DNA of 45,443 bases from Cladosporium sp. IMV 00045 (taxonomy: Eukaryota; Ascomycota; Dothideomycetes; Cladosporiales; Cladosporiaceae): assembly GCA_001931905.2 (NCBI GenBank), contig MSJI02000811.1, positions 17,586 through 63,028 on the forward strand. Direction: 5' to 3'. Position 1 is the first letter of the stretch, and each line of letters opens with the position of its first letter. Of this stretch, positions 10,753 through 21,157 are shown piece after piece. The notes under the pieces were generated by a model. That model ran no database searches. It saw nothing but the letters and a program-made list of their open reading frames with translations, and was not told the origin of the DNA. The position numbers and the translations under genes were made by a program.

Positions 10753-11834
10753 GATGTTGAGGACAGAGCGCGATATGTGTGAGAGTTGGTATGGGTAAGT
10801 GGGGAGTGTCAGTGCTGTCGCATACCAAAAGTTGGGCGGTTAGCTCTCTCAGAATCGGCGGCGTGGGATGGGAAACAGCAGCACTCTATCACTCTGGCGA
10901 CCGGACGCGTCAAACGCGAGATCGCGTCGCGGGACCTGCCGAAAGTCTATCCACGCTCCCTACATTCTCCCTCCCTACATCTGGCTCTGGTTCACATACG
11001 TTTGAGTCCTACTTGCATGTGTCCTTCATTCGTTTTGCTGGCATCGCATGCCACTGCCCAAGAATAACCAGTTCGCGTCCGAGTCCTTGTGTTAAATCAG
11101 AGAGCTGAATACCTACAGAATACCCCAACAGCCTCCTCAGATCTCTATACGCCTACTCAGCCCCGACGGCAAGATCCTGAGCCATGCAACTAAATGCTTC
11201 TTGCTGCAAAATTACAATGAGGATGAGGAACGAACCAAATCGACATTGACCACAGCGATTGTCCAGCCTCATACAGCCGCAAATGCTGAGAGATGTGATC
11301 TCGAAAAGCCACATCCTTTTCAATTCGGATGGTTGCAGCGGTGTTTCATCACGAGTCACACGTAGCCTCTTGGGAGCGACCGTGGCTGTCGGAATCAGCT
11401 AATCATCATGAATCTACAAAAGCGCCGCTTCACTGAAGTGGACATGTTCATCAACCCTGAATGCACGCCACGCTTGTGGGCGTCGTTCGGCGCAAACCCT
11501 TCCCTTGTCTTTCTGTGACAAAGAGCGCCTGTGAGACACTTCAGCTGCTGACTTTGGAGTAAATGACAGTAGACGTGAGACCTTTTCGACGGGAGCTGAA
11601 GCCATCGTCGCCCCAAAGATTATTCGAGTCGTTTGACCAGATGTCCGCTCAGGGGTCTGACTGGCTGTCAAATGGTGACGGCATAAGGAATCTGTCTTGC
11701 ATTCGTGAAAAGCTCGGATTCGCGTTCTGAGATCGATACTCAAGGGGGGGTTGTACTCTTCAGCTTCATGCTTTGCTCAAAGCATCGCTTATTCACTTGC
11801 CAGTAGTCTGTTCTCTCCTTAAAGTGTTGAAGTA
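10753..11834. promoter_or_regulatory. Divergent promoter region, MCM7 / GT34
   Basis: About 1.1 kb between two genes pointing outward. It carries the MluI-type cell-cycle boxes at 10905-10927 on the MCM7 side. The minus-strand open frame at 11414-11743 is unrecognised and not called as a gene. Confidence 0.5.
10905..10927. promoter_or_regulatory. MluI cell-cycle box cluster upstream of MCM7
   Basis: A perfect ACGCGT lies at 10905-10910, and ACGCG-agat-CGCGT spans 10914-10927, about 155-175 bp before the MCM7 start. ACGCGT is the binding site of the MBF (Mbp1/Swi6 or Res/Cdc10) complex that drives replication genes at G1/S. The motif is seen directly; its function here is inferred from the target gene. 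Confidence 0.68.
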
Positions 11835-12830
11835 ATGCACGACCTCCATCATCTGGCAACGTATGCGCTGCTCTGTCTGGCCATACTTGGTATCTTCGAA
11901 ACAGCCCACGAACTAGCACGACTCTCCCGAGCCCAGAGACTGGTCAACTTCTCGGCAAAACCACCCTTCAACACATCATCTTGGCGGGTTCCAAACAGTC
12001 TCGTCTGGCCATTCCGCGAAGAGACATCCCACTACAACTACACAAGCCTGGGCACATACTCCGATCAGACCTCGCCCCGCCGTCATGCTAGGATCGGAAA
12101 ATGTACGTCCATCTATGGCTCCTGGGGTAGTGGATACTACAGAGCGTTAGACACCCACGTCGAACACAATAAACTCCACCGCTACCCAGCCTACATCCTC
12201 GACGAATCCATCATGGACGGCATGTGGTCAAAGCAAGCCGCTCTGTTGGAAGTCATGCTCTTAGAATTGCTGAAACCGGAGAAAGAACGCCTCCAATGGC
12301 TAGCCTGGTTCGATGCCGATACCATGATCCTCAACCGGCAGATCCCACTCGAAACCTTCCTCCCACCTCCCGACATGCCGAACGTCCACGCCCTCTTCAC
12401 GAAAGACTGGAACGGGCTGAACGCCGGCGTCTTCTTCCTGCGCGTCTCGTCTTGGAGCGTGGACCTGATGACTGCTGTCTTGGCCTATCGCTCGTTCAAA
12501 CCAGACGACGATCTTCCCTTCGTGGAGCAATCCGCCATGTCGAATCTGATGCACGAAGGCGAATTCAAGGATGGCGCCGCGTTCGTGCCCTCTCGCTGGT
12601 TCAACGCGTACCTAGCGGGCGGGGACGACGAGCTCTCGTATAAAGTCCGGCATGGCGATATGGCGTTGCATTTTCCAGGTGTGGGCGACAAGGAGAAGGT
12701 CATGGGTGAGTGGATGGATGGTTTGGAGGTCAATCGTGCTTTGTGGGAGGTTCCGCTTGAAGAAACGAATTTGAGCAGGGAGGCGGAGTGGTTTTGGGAA
12801 GGTTTGAGGTTGAGAGTTGATGCTGAATAA
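11835..12830 (+). CDS. GT34 galactosyl/mannosyltransferase (GMA12/MNN10 family), Golgi type II membrane protein
   Basis: Single-exon 331-residue protein. A hydrophobic segment at about 9-21 serves as the type II signal anchor, followed by a stem and a catalytic domain. The metal-binding DxD motif is FDAD at 159-162 (WLAWFDADTMI). The sequences LNAGVFFLR and ALHFPG match the nucleotide-sugar and acceptor regions of GMA12/MNN10 enzymes. It is expected to add a hexose from GDP-mannose or UDP-galactose to glycoprotein or cell-wall mannan in the Golgi. The donor cannot be decided from sequence. It is divergent from MCM7, and that neighbourhood looks coincidental. Confidence 0.87.
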   Translation: MHDLHHLATYALLCLAILGIFETAHELARLSRAQRLVNFSAKPPFNTSSWRVPNSLVWPFREETSHYNYTSLGTYSDQTSPRRHARIGKCTSIYGSWGSGYYRALDTHVEHNKLHRYPAYILDESIMDGMWSKQAALLEVMLLELLKPEKERLQWLAWFDADTMILNRQIPLETFLPPPDMPNVHALFTKDWNGLNAGVFFLRVSSWSVDLMTAVLAYRSFKPDDDLPFVEQSAMSNLMHEGEFKDGAAFVPSRWFNAYLAGGDDELSYKVRHGDMALHFPGVGDKEKVMGEWMDGLEVNRALWEVPLEETNLSREAEWFWEGLRLRVDAE

Positions 12831-13004
12831 TTGTGGGTCTGTTCCTGTACGAAGCGAAGCATATGTTCTCCTCTCCAGTGAATGTAAACTGATGATACAT
12901 CATGTGTCCGATGCCCTCCTTGTTGCAAAGCCATATGAAATGACTTATCGGCCTCTCCGCTTCCACTGCCCAGAAGGTTGTCTGACCATCATCCTGACCC
13001 ACCT

Positions 13005-13767
13005 TCAAACCAGTTCCCTCAGCGTTTTCCCCTCAACATCAAACTCCTTGTCATAAACTTGCTCAAGCATCGCAGCAAAGCCCTCCCCATCACCGCCAAC
13101 AGCGCTCTTCAACCATCCCTCCATGGAGTAGATATCATCCGTGCACTCCTCAGCAACAACCCTCCACCCCGCAGCCTCTGTTGCTTTCCTCTCCAACTCC
13201 GTCGGATCGTTGTCACTGTACGCAGCCAGCTCGCGGCGCGTAGCCTGAGTCTCGAGCTCCAGCTGCCTCTTCACAGCCATCAGCTCCTCACGGCTCTCGC
13301 CACCACATTCAAGCACTTCATCATCTCGCTTGCGTTGCGCTTCAGCTTCGGCGAGCTTGCTTTGCAGCTCGTCCGCGACTGCCGTGGCTTTCTCGTGCGC
13401 GGTTTTGGCGTCTTCCAGCGCTTTTTCGCGTGCGATCTTGTCGTCGCTTACGAATGACCAGTACCAGTTCCCAGAACCAATTTTCTCACCGCGGATCTTG
13501 TTCTCGTCCTGCAGGGCTTGGATGTAGTCTGTTCCTTGATTAGTGTGTGATGGAGCTTTTCGAGTGGTTGCTTGCTCACCCTTCACTTGCATGCCGTTGA
13601 TTTGGGTGGCGGCTGGGAGACTCTTCTCGAGATCTTTGATCGTGTGAGCCACACGTGATTTTTGGAGGTAGGCGAGTGCCGCGGCCAATTTGGCGGGCGC
13701 GCAGTTCGTTTTGGGCGCCTGGGTCTGTGAGCTGAGGTAGAGGAATGGGGTCCGGATGGCTTACCAT
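13005..13767 (-). CDS. MND1: MND1, meiotic recombination (Hop2-Mnd1) subunit
   Basis: Partner of Hop2 that stimulates Dmc1/Rad51 strand invasion in meiosis. The winged-helix N terminus is recognisable (VAHTIKDLEKSLPAATQINGMQVK-type sequence, then DYIQALQDENKIR and IGSGNWYW), followed by a long coiled coil (about 85-160) containing the conserved RELAAYSDNDP. Rebuilt exons: ATG alone (13765-13767), 13580-13724, 13005-13528. The introns are 13725-13764 (40 bp, GTAAGC...CACAG, directly after the ATG) and 13529-13579 (51 bp). The second restores VK-DYIQ exactly. Product about 223 residues, the normal size. The first intron is unusually short, so the extreme N terminus (MTQAPKTNCAPAK) is the least certain part. 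This implies a fungus that keeps meiotic machinery. Confidence 0.9.
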
Positions 13768-14076
13768 GATTCAAAGGATTGTTGTTCTTCAATGGTCAGA
13801 ATGTGATGGCTGGTTGTATGGTGATGAGCTGCGGTGCTGGAGGATGGAGATGAGGTGAAGGGATAGCGCTCATGAGGCAGGAGCCATGCGATCGCTCCTT
13901 CTTCACGACGCGAGCTGTTCTCGTGGCTGCATCCGCACGACAAAATGCGCAATTGCCTTTGTTAGGGTTGCCAATATTTACAAGCATCTCCGCGACACGT
14001 ATGAAAGTATCAGCTCCTTCAGTTTAGCAGGTCGCCCATATCACATGGAGATACAGATTCCCTGCTTGACCCAGAA
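13768..14076. promoter_or_regulatory. Promoter region of MND1 / 3' flank of P450
   Basis: About 0.3 kb. It must contain the MND1 promoter and the 3' end of the P450 transcript. I see no specific site. Confidence 0.4.
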
Positions 14077-15583
14077 TCAGTTCGAATTCCAAACCAGATC
14101 AAGCCTGTCTCCGACCAATTTGCTGTTGAACCAGTCATAGATTTCGATGTTGTCGCCGACTGCTGTGGCGCCGTTCAACAAGTTTTCCCTAGCGACCGCC
14201 CGAATCGCAATCTGTAGTTCACTTTGCGCCAGGTTCCTTGCAAGACATGCTCTCTGGCCGAGCGAGAACGGAATCCAGTCTCGTTGCATCTCCGGTGATG
14301 GCTCGTCTAACCAGCGTTCTGGCTTGAAAGTGAATGGGTCGGGGAAAACAGCTCGATTGAAATGCAGAGTGTAAGGCTGGCAGCCCACGGTGGTGCCTTC
14401 GGGAATGTAATAATCACGGAAATACCAGCCGCCGAGAGGTACGACTCGAGGAATGCGCGTTGGGGTGGACATGCCCATGCGAAGGCCTTCTCGAATCACG
14501 GCATTCAGATAATCGAGGTTCTGGAGATTGAAGGGCAAAGACGGGTCAGCCGCATCCGCTCTCGTGACCTCTTCACGCAGGCGCTGATATCTAACACTTT
14601 GTAAGCATGGCGAAGGTGGAACAAACTGAGACAACTTACATATGCGGCGACTGTGCCAATCGCCAAATGAGCTTGCTCAGATTCGTCCCAGTTGAGTCTG
14701 TACCTGCAAACATCAAGTCCATGCACTGGACCTCATTCTCATGATCACTCACGCCGGCCTTCTTGAGGCGTCCCTGGTATGTCTCATCGCCTGCAGGAGT
14801 ATCCGTCACTATCTGCCGAGCGAAAGAGTCCAACTTCGCACCTCCAGCTTCAACCGAAGCATCTGTGCTCGGCCATAGCCATGCGCTCAGAGTCTCGACA
14901 GCAACGAAGACGCGACGGGGCAAGAAGAAAAAGCGCCCAGTAGCGACCAGCATATCCACAAACACACTCGCACTCAGCCTATCATTCTTCTCCTCAATGC
15001 CACCATAAGGTCTTCCAAAAAGATACGAGCTCACAGCATCCAGGGCAAGACTCCTGCTCAGATTCAAGATATCTACCGGCTCCCCAGAGCGAGCCTCCAG
15101 CCTCACCCTATCAATGAACCTCTTCACGCACGCCTCGATCACATGTTGCCCTGCTCTTATGTTCCCAGTACTAAACAACGGCATGACAGCCTTGCTCCGC
15201 GCATTCCGATACTCCACATCTCTGGCGCTGAAGATAGTCGCATGGCCCTCGAAGTCGAAGTTCGCATAGCAGTCCGCTTTGCGAAACCCGCCTCGCTCGT
15301 TGTAGATCGCATTGAGAGCTGCTCCGTCGGATATCACGCATTCCGTGGGACCGATGCGGACGACAGGGCCGTACTTCTCGTGGAGAGAGGTGATCACACG
15401 CGCTTCGTGGCCGACGTAGGATTGGTACCATATCCAGAGGGAGGTAAAGCGGCAGATGAATGGCCCTGGTACGCGAGAGAGATGCGAGAAGAAGGCGCGG
15501 TGGATTAGGGCCGATACCAAGAGGATTATTGCGGTGGAGGTAAGGAGGATTGGAGAAGCTGAAGAAAGGTTCAACAGCGCCAT
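14077..15583 (-). CDS. Cytochrome P450 monooxygenase, membrane-anchored
   Basis: Class II microsomal P450 of about 485 residues. The start at 15583 (MALLNLSSASP) puts the hydrophobic anchor at the N terminus; the upstream ATG at 15652 would add 23 polar residues. One intron, 14591-14639 (49 bp, GTAAGT...GTTAG), joins QSPHI to YQRLREE. Motifs: proline hinge RVPGP, I-helix AGTDST, ExxR at 349-352 (EGLR), PERW at 405-408, heme loop FSLGQRACLA with the thiolate Cys at 430. The heme loop has Ala where the consensus has Gly two residues after Cys, a substitution seen in many fungal P450s. The closest feel is the pisatin-demethylase/benzoate-hydroxylase-like clan of fungal P450s. The substrate is unknown. 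An alternative acceptor (AAG, 3 codons earlier) would also stay in frame. Confidence 0.9.
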
Positions 15584-15887
15584 AATCAACGGCTCGTTTG
15601 GCTTACCGAATTGCAATAGAGACTGCAAGGAGCAGTTGTTGTGCTTTCCCAACTATATCACATACTTTGCGCTACATTGTTCGCGTTTTCCTTGGCTTTG
15701 AGTCAAGATGCTGCGTGGGAATTGTTGGCGAGAATGATGCGGTTCGCAGCCCCACTTCAAGTGATTAGGTAATCACACGAGCAAGGACGAATAGATCTCA
15801 GATTGACAATCAATTTTCAGAACTACAGAAAAAAGAAAAGCACCTGAAGCGGAGAACGGAAGCCAGAGACATTGATTGAGCTGGAAT
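15584..15887. promoter_or_regulatory. Promoter region of the P450 gene
   Basis: About 0.3 kb between the P450 start and the 3' end of the gamma-glutamyltransferase, both on the minus strand. Nothing specific recognised. Confidence 0.4.
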
Positions 15888-17729
15888 CTAAACAGCAAAC
15901 CCACCGCTGTTAAGCTGTCTAGGCTCTCCAGCAGCCTCAAAGGTACCGTTCCTCAACAGCCTCAGAGACTGGGCAGTTGATCCGCCAGGCGCCGTCCAGG
16001 TCACATTATGGCCTCTCTCCTTCAAGAAAGCAACGGTCGCGTTGTCATATGCATACTCAAAGCTGACCTGATTCGGCACCAGCTGATCATGCAACCTTGG
16101 CTCTGCCAGAGCCTCTGCAGCCGTAGCATTCTGGTCTAAGACGTGCCACAGGTTCTGAATAACGGCCGTGATGATCCTGCTGCCTCCGGCTGATGCCATG
16201 ACAAAGTACAGCTTTCCGTCGGAGTGCTCGACGATGGTAGGTGAGATGGAGCTGAGAGGGCGCTTGCCCGGACGAATGTAGTTTGCGGGCGAGGGGATGA
16301 ATCCGAAGGCGTTTGAGGAACCGGGAATGGAGAAGTCGTTCATCTCATTGTTCATGATCACACCCGTCTCTGGGACAATGACATGCGATCCGAATAAAAG
16401 GTTAACGGTCGTAGTGAGTGCGATCGCCATGCCACTGGCATCTGAGGCGACAATGGCACTTGTTCCTGGTGTTTCCAGAGATTCGAAGCCATCTGGGTCA
16501 TAGGCGGAGACGTTCTGTGTGCGACGATCATCAAGCTTTGCTCGAACAGCGTTCGCTGTCTCATCGCTGAGCATATCCGCTTGGTAATTGTCCAGGCCTT
16601 CAACGAATGACGGATCGCCGAGCTCGCTGCGCTGACCGTAGGCGAATCGCAGAGCCTCGTCAAATCTGTGTGTGCTCAGATTCACCGTGGCGGCTTGGCC
16701 GATATCTGGATAGCCTTCAATGATTTTCATGGCGCTCATGGCAACTGTGCCGGAGGATGGTGCACTACAACTGTGGATCTTGTAATCCCGGTAGTTGATT
16801 CCAGCAGGATCTCTGGTCGCAACAGTGTAGTTGCTTAGGTCTTCAAGGGTCATAGTGCCGCCTGTGGCGTTCAATGTTTTAATTGTTGCTTCAGCTATCG
16901 GGCCAGAGTAGAAGGCGTCCGGACCTTCCCACGGTTAGCTTTATCCTGACGAGGCGATTTTGCAACATCTCACCTCTCTTAGCAATCGCCTCTAAAGTAT
17001 CAGCGTATCGGCGCCTGGTGATAACGTCTCCCAAGCCCAGCAGAGTTCCATTTGGTGCGAAGTCAATAGCCCATGCTGGGTCGTTGACAAGGAAGTTTTC
17101 TATGCCAGCGACCGCAGAGTCCATGTAGCGAACAAGATCGGGCGTGACAGGAAAGCCATCTCGGGCGACCTTGACGGCAGGCCAGACCAGTGACTCCCAA
17201 GACTTCGAGGCATAACCTTGATGGAGGCGCTCCAGACCGCGAATCTCGCCAGGCACGCCACTAGCAAGCCCAGTATAGATACTACTGTTGGTGTTGTTGA
17301 CGTACATGTCCTGGAAAGCTGCTGCAGGCGCCGTCTCCCTGAAGTCAATGAATTCGTAAGAGCCATTGCTGCCACGGACGAGCATGAATCCACCACCCGC
17401 GATGCCCGAATGGTACTGGAGACTTGTGAGCGTTGAATCTGGACTGTCTGCGGAATCAGTCTCACCATTCCAACGACACCGACGCAGAAAGTCGTAGCGA
17501 TCAAGCTATCTGCAGCATTGCCACCATCCTTCAACACGTCCGTGCCGATACGGCTGCATATTGAGCTCTCAGAAGCGACAGCCCCTAACTCGTCTTGCCC
17601 ATGATCTGAATGATGGTCATATCCAGACGGACGCCTTCCTGGCGAGCCAGTCGCTAAATGAGCGAGCAGCAGAGCCGAGAAAATACCTCCACTGAGAAAC
17701 ATGATGAAATATTGCGATGACCCTCGCAA
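15888..17729 (-). CDS. Gamma-glutamyltransferase (glutathione hydrolase)
   Basis: N-terminal-nucleophile enzyme that breaks the gamma-glutamyl bond of glutathione and transfers or hydrolyses it, at the vacuole or outside the cell. It has an N-terminal hydrophobic anchor or signal (FLSGGIFSALLLAHLA). Introns at 17416-17465 (50 bp) and 16925-16973 (49 bp) restore GVVGMYHSGIAGGGFMLVRG and AKRGPDAFYSGPIAEAT. About 580 residues, the normal length. The proenzyme cleaves itself before the catalytic Thr, about T390 in ETPGTSAIVAS. The lid and glutamate-binding region SPTIVEH plus ASAGGSRII are present, and there are many N-glycosylation sequons. A second in-frame ATG at 17702 is an equally good start. 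The kappa-class transferase at the left edge is another glutathione enzyme but is 16 kb away. Confidence 0.93.
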
Positions 17730-19427
17730 AACGTAGGCAATGGCGGTGCCATACTTGTACTCCAGAGATCTTCATGAAAAGCTTAGTTTACCTTGGTAAT
17801 CACGTAACTTATCATGGCTCAGGCCGGTGTCTCGCGATACGACTCCGCACTTGTACATGCAGAAGAAGAGATGATGTGCGAGGCTGGCGGGTGGAGGCGT
17901 CAAGAACGTGCCCAAGCGTAACCTTCTTTCCAAGCAGTGGAACACACGTCCATTGGTGAAGTCGGCGTGTCTGCAGGAACGCGTTTTGTAAGAGATAAGT
18001 ATTGTTTTGAACAGGAGCTTGAAAGCTGGCGTTATCATCATTGTTATCGGGGATGTTTCTATACCGCTACGCTCAGGATGGCAGGCACTCAGACCAGACC
18101 CGCTTTTGTTGTCATCGCGCCAACTTCAAGGTGACATCGGCCTTCTTCCTACAACACCTGCTCATGCTTTGCACATATATCAGTTACTAACAAAATCCGT
18201 GATCGCAGTATTGTGGAGATTGTGAGCCTGCTGAAATGCCTCGTGCGGCAATGTTTCCGAGCACATGACACGAAGAATGGCCTCCTCGCCGCCCCTTTTG
18301 CATTGAGTAATGGATACAAACAGCAGCCGGAGTTCCATCATACAGATGATACACTATCCGCTTGAGAGATTTCGCTGGGAAATATCAGTCGGTCGTGACT
18401 GGATCTCACTGGCCGACCATACAATTTGATTTGTCAACATCGCTGACTGCTCCACACTTGTACCGGAAGCGTGCTGCTCACGGCGAAGTGACTGCGGGAT
18501 CCCTCTTCACGTCAAGATTCCTAATCATGCGCTCTAATAGTTCGGTCCTACGGTAGAGTGGTAGCAATAGAAGGGATCACCCATGGCACAAATCTGGAGT
18601 ATTGGTTCGTCGGCTCTGGTGTGTGCATGGCCGCAAAGCCGCGTGACGATGCCAAGTCACGTGATTTACTTCACAAACACACTAGACACCAGGTGGTGGA
18701 AACCCTTTTGGACAATTTGTGGCTATGCTTCTGGTCTGAGAGCTGTGCAAGAATGGTAATGAAGAAGAAGTGGGTATGCACCAGGGTCCGGGAGCATATT
18801 TGCTTATGAATCTGTGAATCTCACCTTTTCGTGGGCTGTCATTCGCTGTGACAACCCTTATGTTCTTCTTTCGACCAACGCAGCCAAGTCTGAATTATGC
18901 TGATGAATTCCTGCTAGCCAACTCTTACTGACGTATATGTCAAGTCGTCGCTCATAAGTTTTCATGGTCGAGCCTTGATTCAGAAAGAATTAGGGCAATG
19001 CCTATGAATGTCGGGAGGTCGTCTACCCGCCAGCTTTCATTCGCTAACATCAAGTGATACTTTCCCAAGGCTCACACAATTGATGCTCTAGTTGCTACCT
19101 AGATTGATGCTCATCTGGTCGCCCTTGGCAGTTCCTGTCTGTACGTATAAGTCACCATTCTCCGAGCCCATGGCTTTGCGCCAACTTCTCCTCGACACAT
19201 CAATTTTGATCAGAACGTACACAATACCAAACCAGCACGCACCGCAACATTCCGAAAAACAGGACATCTGTACCGCGCGCACATCTCGCCTCCTTTCTTC
19301 AGCCTGAGGAACCCTCGACTGGTCTAGCGACATTTCAATCCGCTCAACATCAACAATATCGTCTAGCCATCATCTCCCGGCGGTTCCATCAAACTGCGAA
19401 AGTTGCCCTGGTGATCAGTCTCCAGCC
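17730..19427. other. Gene-poor stretch upstream of gamma-glutamyltransferase
   Basis: About 1.7 kb. It contains the gamma-glutamyltransferase promoter and the promoter of the membrane-protein gene at 19428. Open frames are short (under 90 codons), without motifs. I see no RNA gene or repeat. Confidence 0.45.
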
Positions 19428-20066
19428 ATGGCGTGCACAATGTCGCACGAGGCGTATGAACAGCTTCTGGGAGAAGCTGCGGACGTGTCTGGAACCGTGA
19501 GAGAGATCTTGAAAGGGCTCTTGGCCGTGACCCCCATGAATGTCGGCCGTATCGCAACGCGCTGGGATATAAACGAGTTCCAGCTCGTGATTCCTGTCAC
19601 CCTGCTGCTCTTCATGTGGGGTCCGATTGCTACTGAACTCTCTGCGTACCATCGTGTATCCCTGCCAACATGGCTGACATTCGGCTACCCGATCGGTTTC
19701 GGTGGCGCTTTGCCCCTTATTTGCTGCGACATCGACAAGGTACTGCGGGGTGGCGAGGGTAATTATCCATGCCTGCCTTATGAAGTCAAGGCGTGGCTTG
19801 CCAAGGTCGTCGGGCCGAGTGGCTGGGAGCATCTATTTCACCCAGGAGAAAAGATATGGATCTGCATCATCGTTGCGACCCTAACGCCCCTCTTCCTGGC
19901 GATAATAGTCCGCGCCATACGCAAAGCTGGACGGCGCCGTGCGGAAAAGAGGCGGCTGGAAGCTCTCTCCGAGGGACTTGATGACACTGAATGTGAGATC
20001 GAGAAGGGGCTCTTGGGAAAAGCTGGTCTCCTGTCTGACGGGACCAATCATAAAGAGAAGCAATGA
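19428..20066 (+). CDS. Hypothetical fungal membrane protein (possibly 5' part of a broken longer gene)
   Basis: 212-residue frame with hydrophobic segments at about 51-69 (QLVIPVTLLLFMWGPIATE), 80-100 (LTFGYPIGFGGALPLICC) and 143-160 (ICIIVATLTPLFLAIIV). The last is followed by a basic stretch (RAIRKAGRRRAEKRR) and an acidic tail. I do not recognise the family. A second in-frame ATG (MSHEAY) lies five codons in. The frame ends in TGA at 20064-20066, but the same frame continues in protein-like fashion for another 17 codons into a good intron (see the next entry). The ORF is therefore either a complete short protein or the first exon of a larger membrane protein interrupted by a premature stop. 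Confidence 0.55.
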   Translation: MACTMSHEAYEQLLGEAADVSGTVREILKGLLAVTPMNVGRIATRWDINEFQLVIPVTLLLFMWGPIATELSAYHRVSLPTWLTFGYPIGFGGALPLICCDIDKVLRGGEGNYPCLPYEVKAWLAKVVGPSGWEHLFHPGEKIWICIIVATLTPLFLAIIVRAIRKAGRRRAEKRRLEALSEGLDDTECEIEKGLLGKAGLLSDGTNHKEKQ

Positions 20067-21157
20067 CGACCACTATTCTCCACCAAAGAAATCGAACATC
20101 CTGGCAATAAGCGTCAGTATGTTCCCCTCAACTACCACGCGAGAATGGAACATCACTAACTTGAAGACAGAACGAATTTGATTTGACATGGGAGGCTTTA
20201 CGCAAACTCTCTGTCAGCATTGGCTGTTATCGTGTTTATTGGCGAATGTGAGTGATTCGTTTGAGATGAGTTGTCTTGACAAAACCTCTCGTTCTTTCCA
20301 TGTTACGTGTAAATCAGGAGTAGATAGTGGTGCGCTTTCCGGGCCAGGCCAACGTGGCATTGGGCTTTCCATGAACAGGTTGGTTGCTCTCGTTACATCA
20401 CATGGCAAGTACATAGCATCCTGTATGGTATGTTTACTCTTTGATCTGGCTCTGTTTGTTCTGATCTCTTCACCGCCGACTACCCTACCGAACAGGACCA
20501 TTTCTAGGTATACACACTCGCTTATCTTTCCTATCTCTACGCTCGCTTGGATTTTCTGTGGACATTCGCTATGCCTTTTATTGATCATCTTCGTTCTTGC
20601 CTGGTCCCGGTGGTTCTCGGTTTACCCTTTTTTTTCCTCGGCCGCTACATCAAAATCGGCGACTGGCTGGAAGACCGCGCCCCCCAGCGTTAGAAATTCT
20701 GGGTGGCGTTGGCTTTCTATTTCGTCTCCGGTATTTTGTTGTACATCTGGACGACCGCAGGGGACAAGACTGTAGTTGAATGGCTTTTCAACTTGGTCGG
20801 TTCTCTGTTCTCTCGAATTGGCGGCCCTGGTCCGAATGCTACTAGCGCCCATCTGTTGATGGGAAGGACCTGAAAGGGGAACAGCTTGCCGAGATCCGTT
20901 TGGTCAACGGATTGAAGACGCAGCCGGCGCCGGTACATAATACCAGGTCATGGGAGTACCGGCGTCGAGGAGACAATTGCTTCCACCTCCGCGTGGTTGT
21001 CTCCGGGCAATGCTTGGGTTGGCAGAACACAGCCCCAGCAGCTAAGCGAAGCAACAAGAAAACCTTTCCAACATCACGGCATTCCATGTACGACGAAGAT
21101 CATCTCACCGTCCCTCATCATCCATCCAGGGATGGAGTTCTCGACCGCTCCATGTGA
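20067..21157 (+). pseudogene. Decayed continuation of the membrane-protein gene
   Basis: Directly after the TGA, the same frame reads RPLFSTKEIEHPGNKRQ into an intron (20117-20166, GTATGT, CTAAC branch, AAG acceptor). It then reads QNEFDLTWEALRKLSVSIGC and YRVYWR, an intron (20248-20327), IGALSGPGQRGIGLSMNRLV then ALVTSHGKYIASCM, an intron (20428-20507), and VYTLAYLSYLYARLDFLW continuing to LGRYIKIGDWLEDRAPQR. A TAG at 20691-20693 follows. The frame continues past it with a hydrophobic helix (KFWVALAFYFVSGILLYIW) until TGA at 20871-20873, and then the signal moves to another frame (DGKDLKGEQLAEIRLVNGLK) up to 21157. Three joined introns in consistent phase argue for a real ancestral gene. Two in-frame stops and a shift argue that it no longer makes the full protein. 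The family is unknown. Confidence 0.5.

Noticed and set aside
11414..11743. 109-codon minus-strand frame in the MCM7/GT34 intergenic region
   Set aside because: Composition is plausible but there is no motif, no splice support and no recognised family; too weak to call.
20064..20066. Programmed stop-codon readthrough at TGA
   Set aside because: The following base context is CGA, not the efficient CTA context of known fungal readthrough, and further stops and a frameshift follow. Gene decay is the simpler explanation, though the continuation itself is reported.
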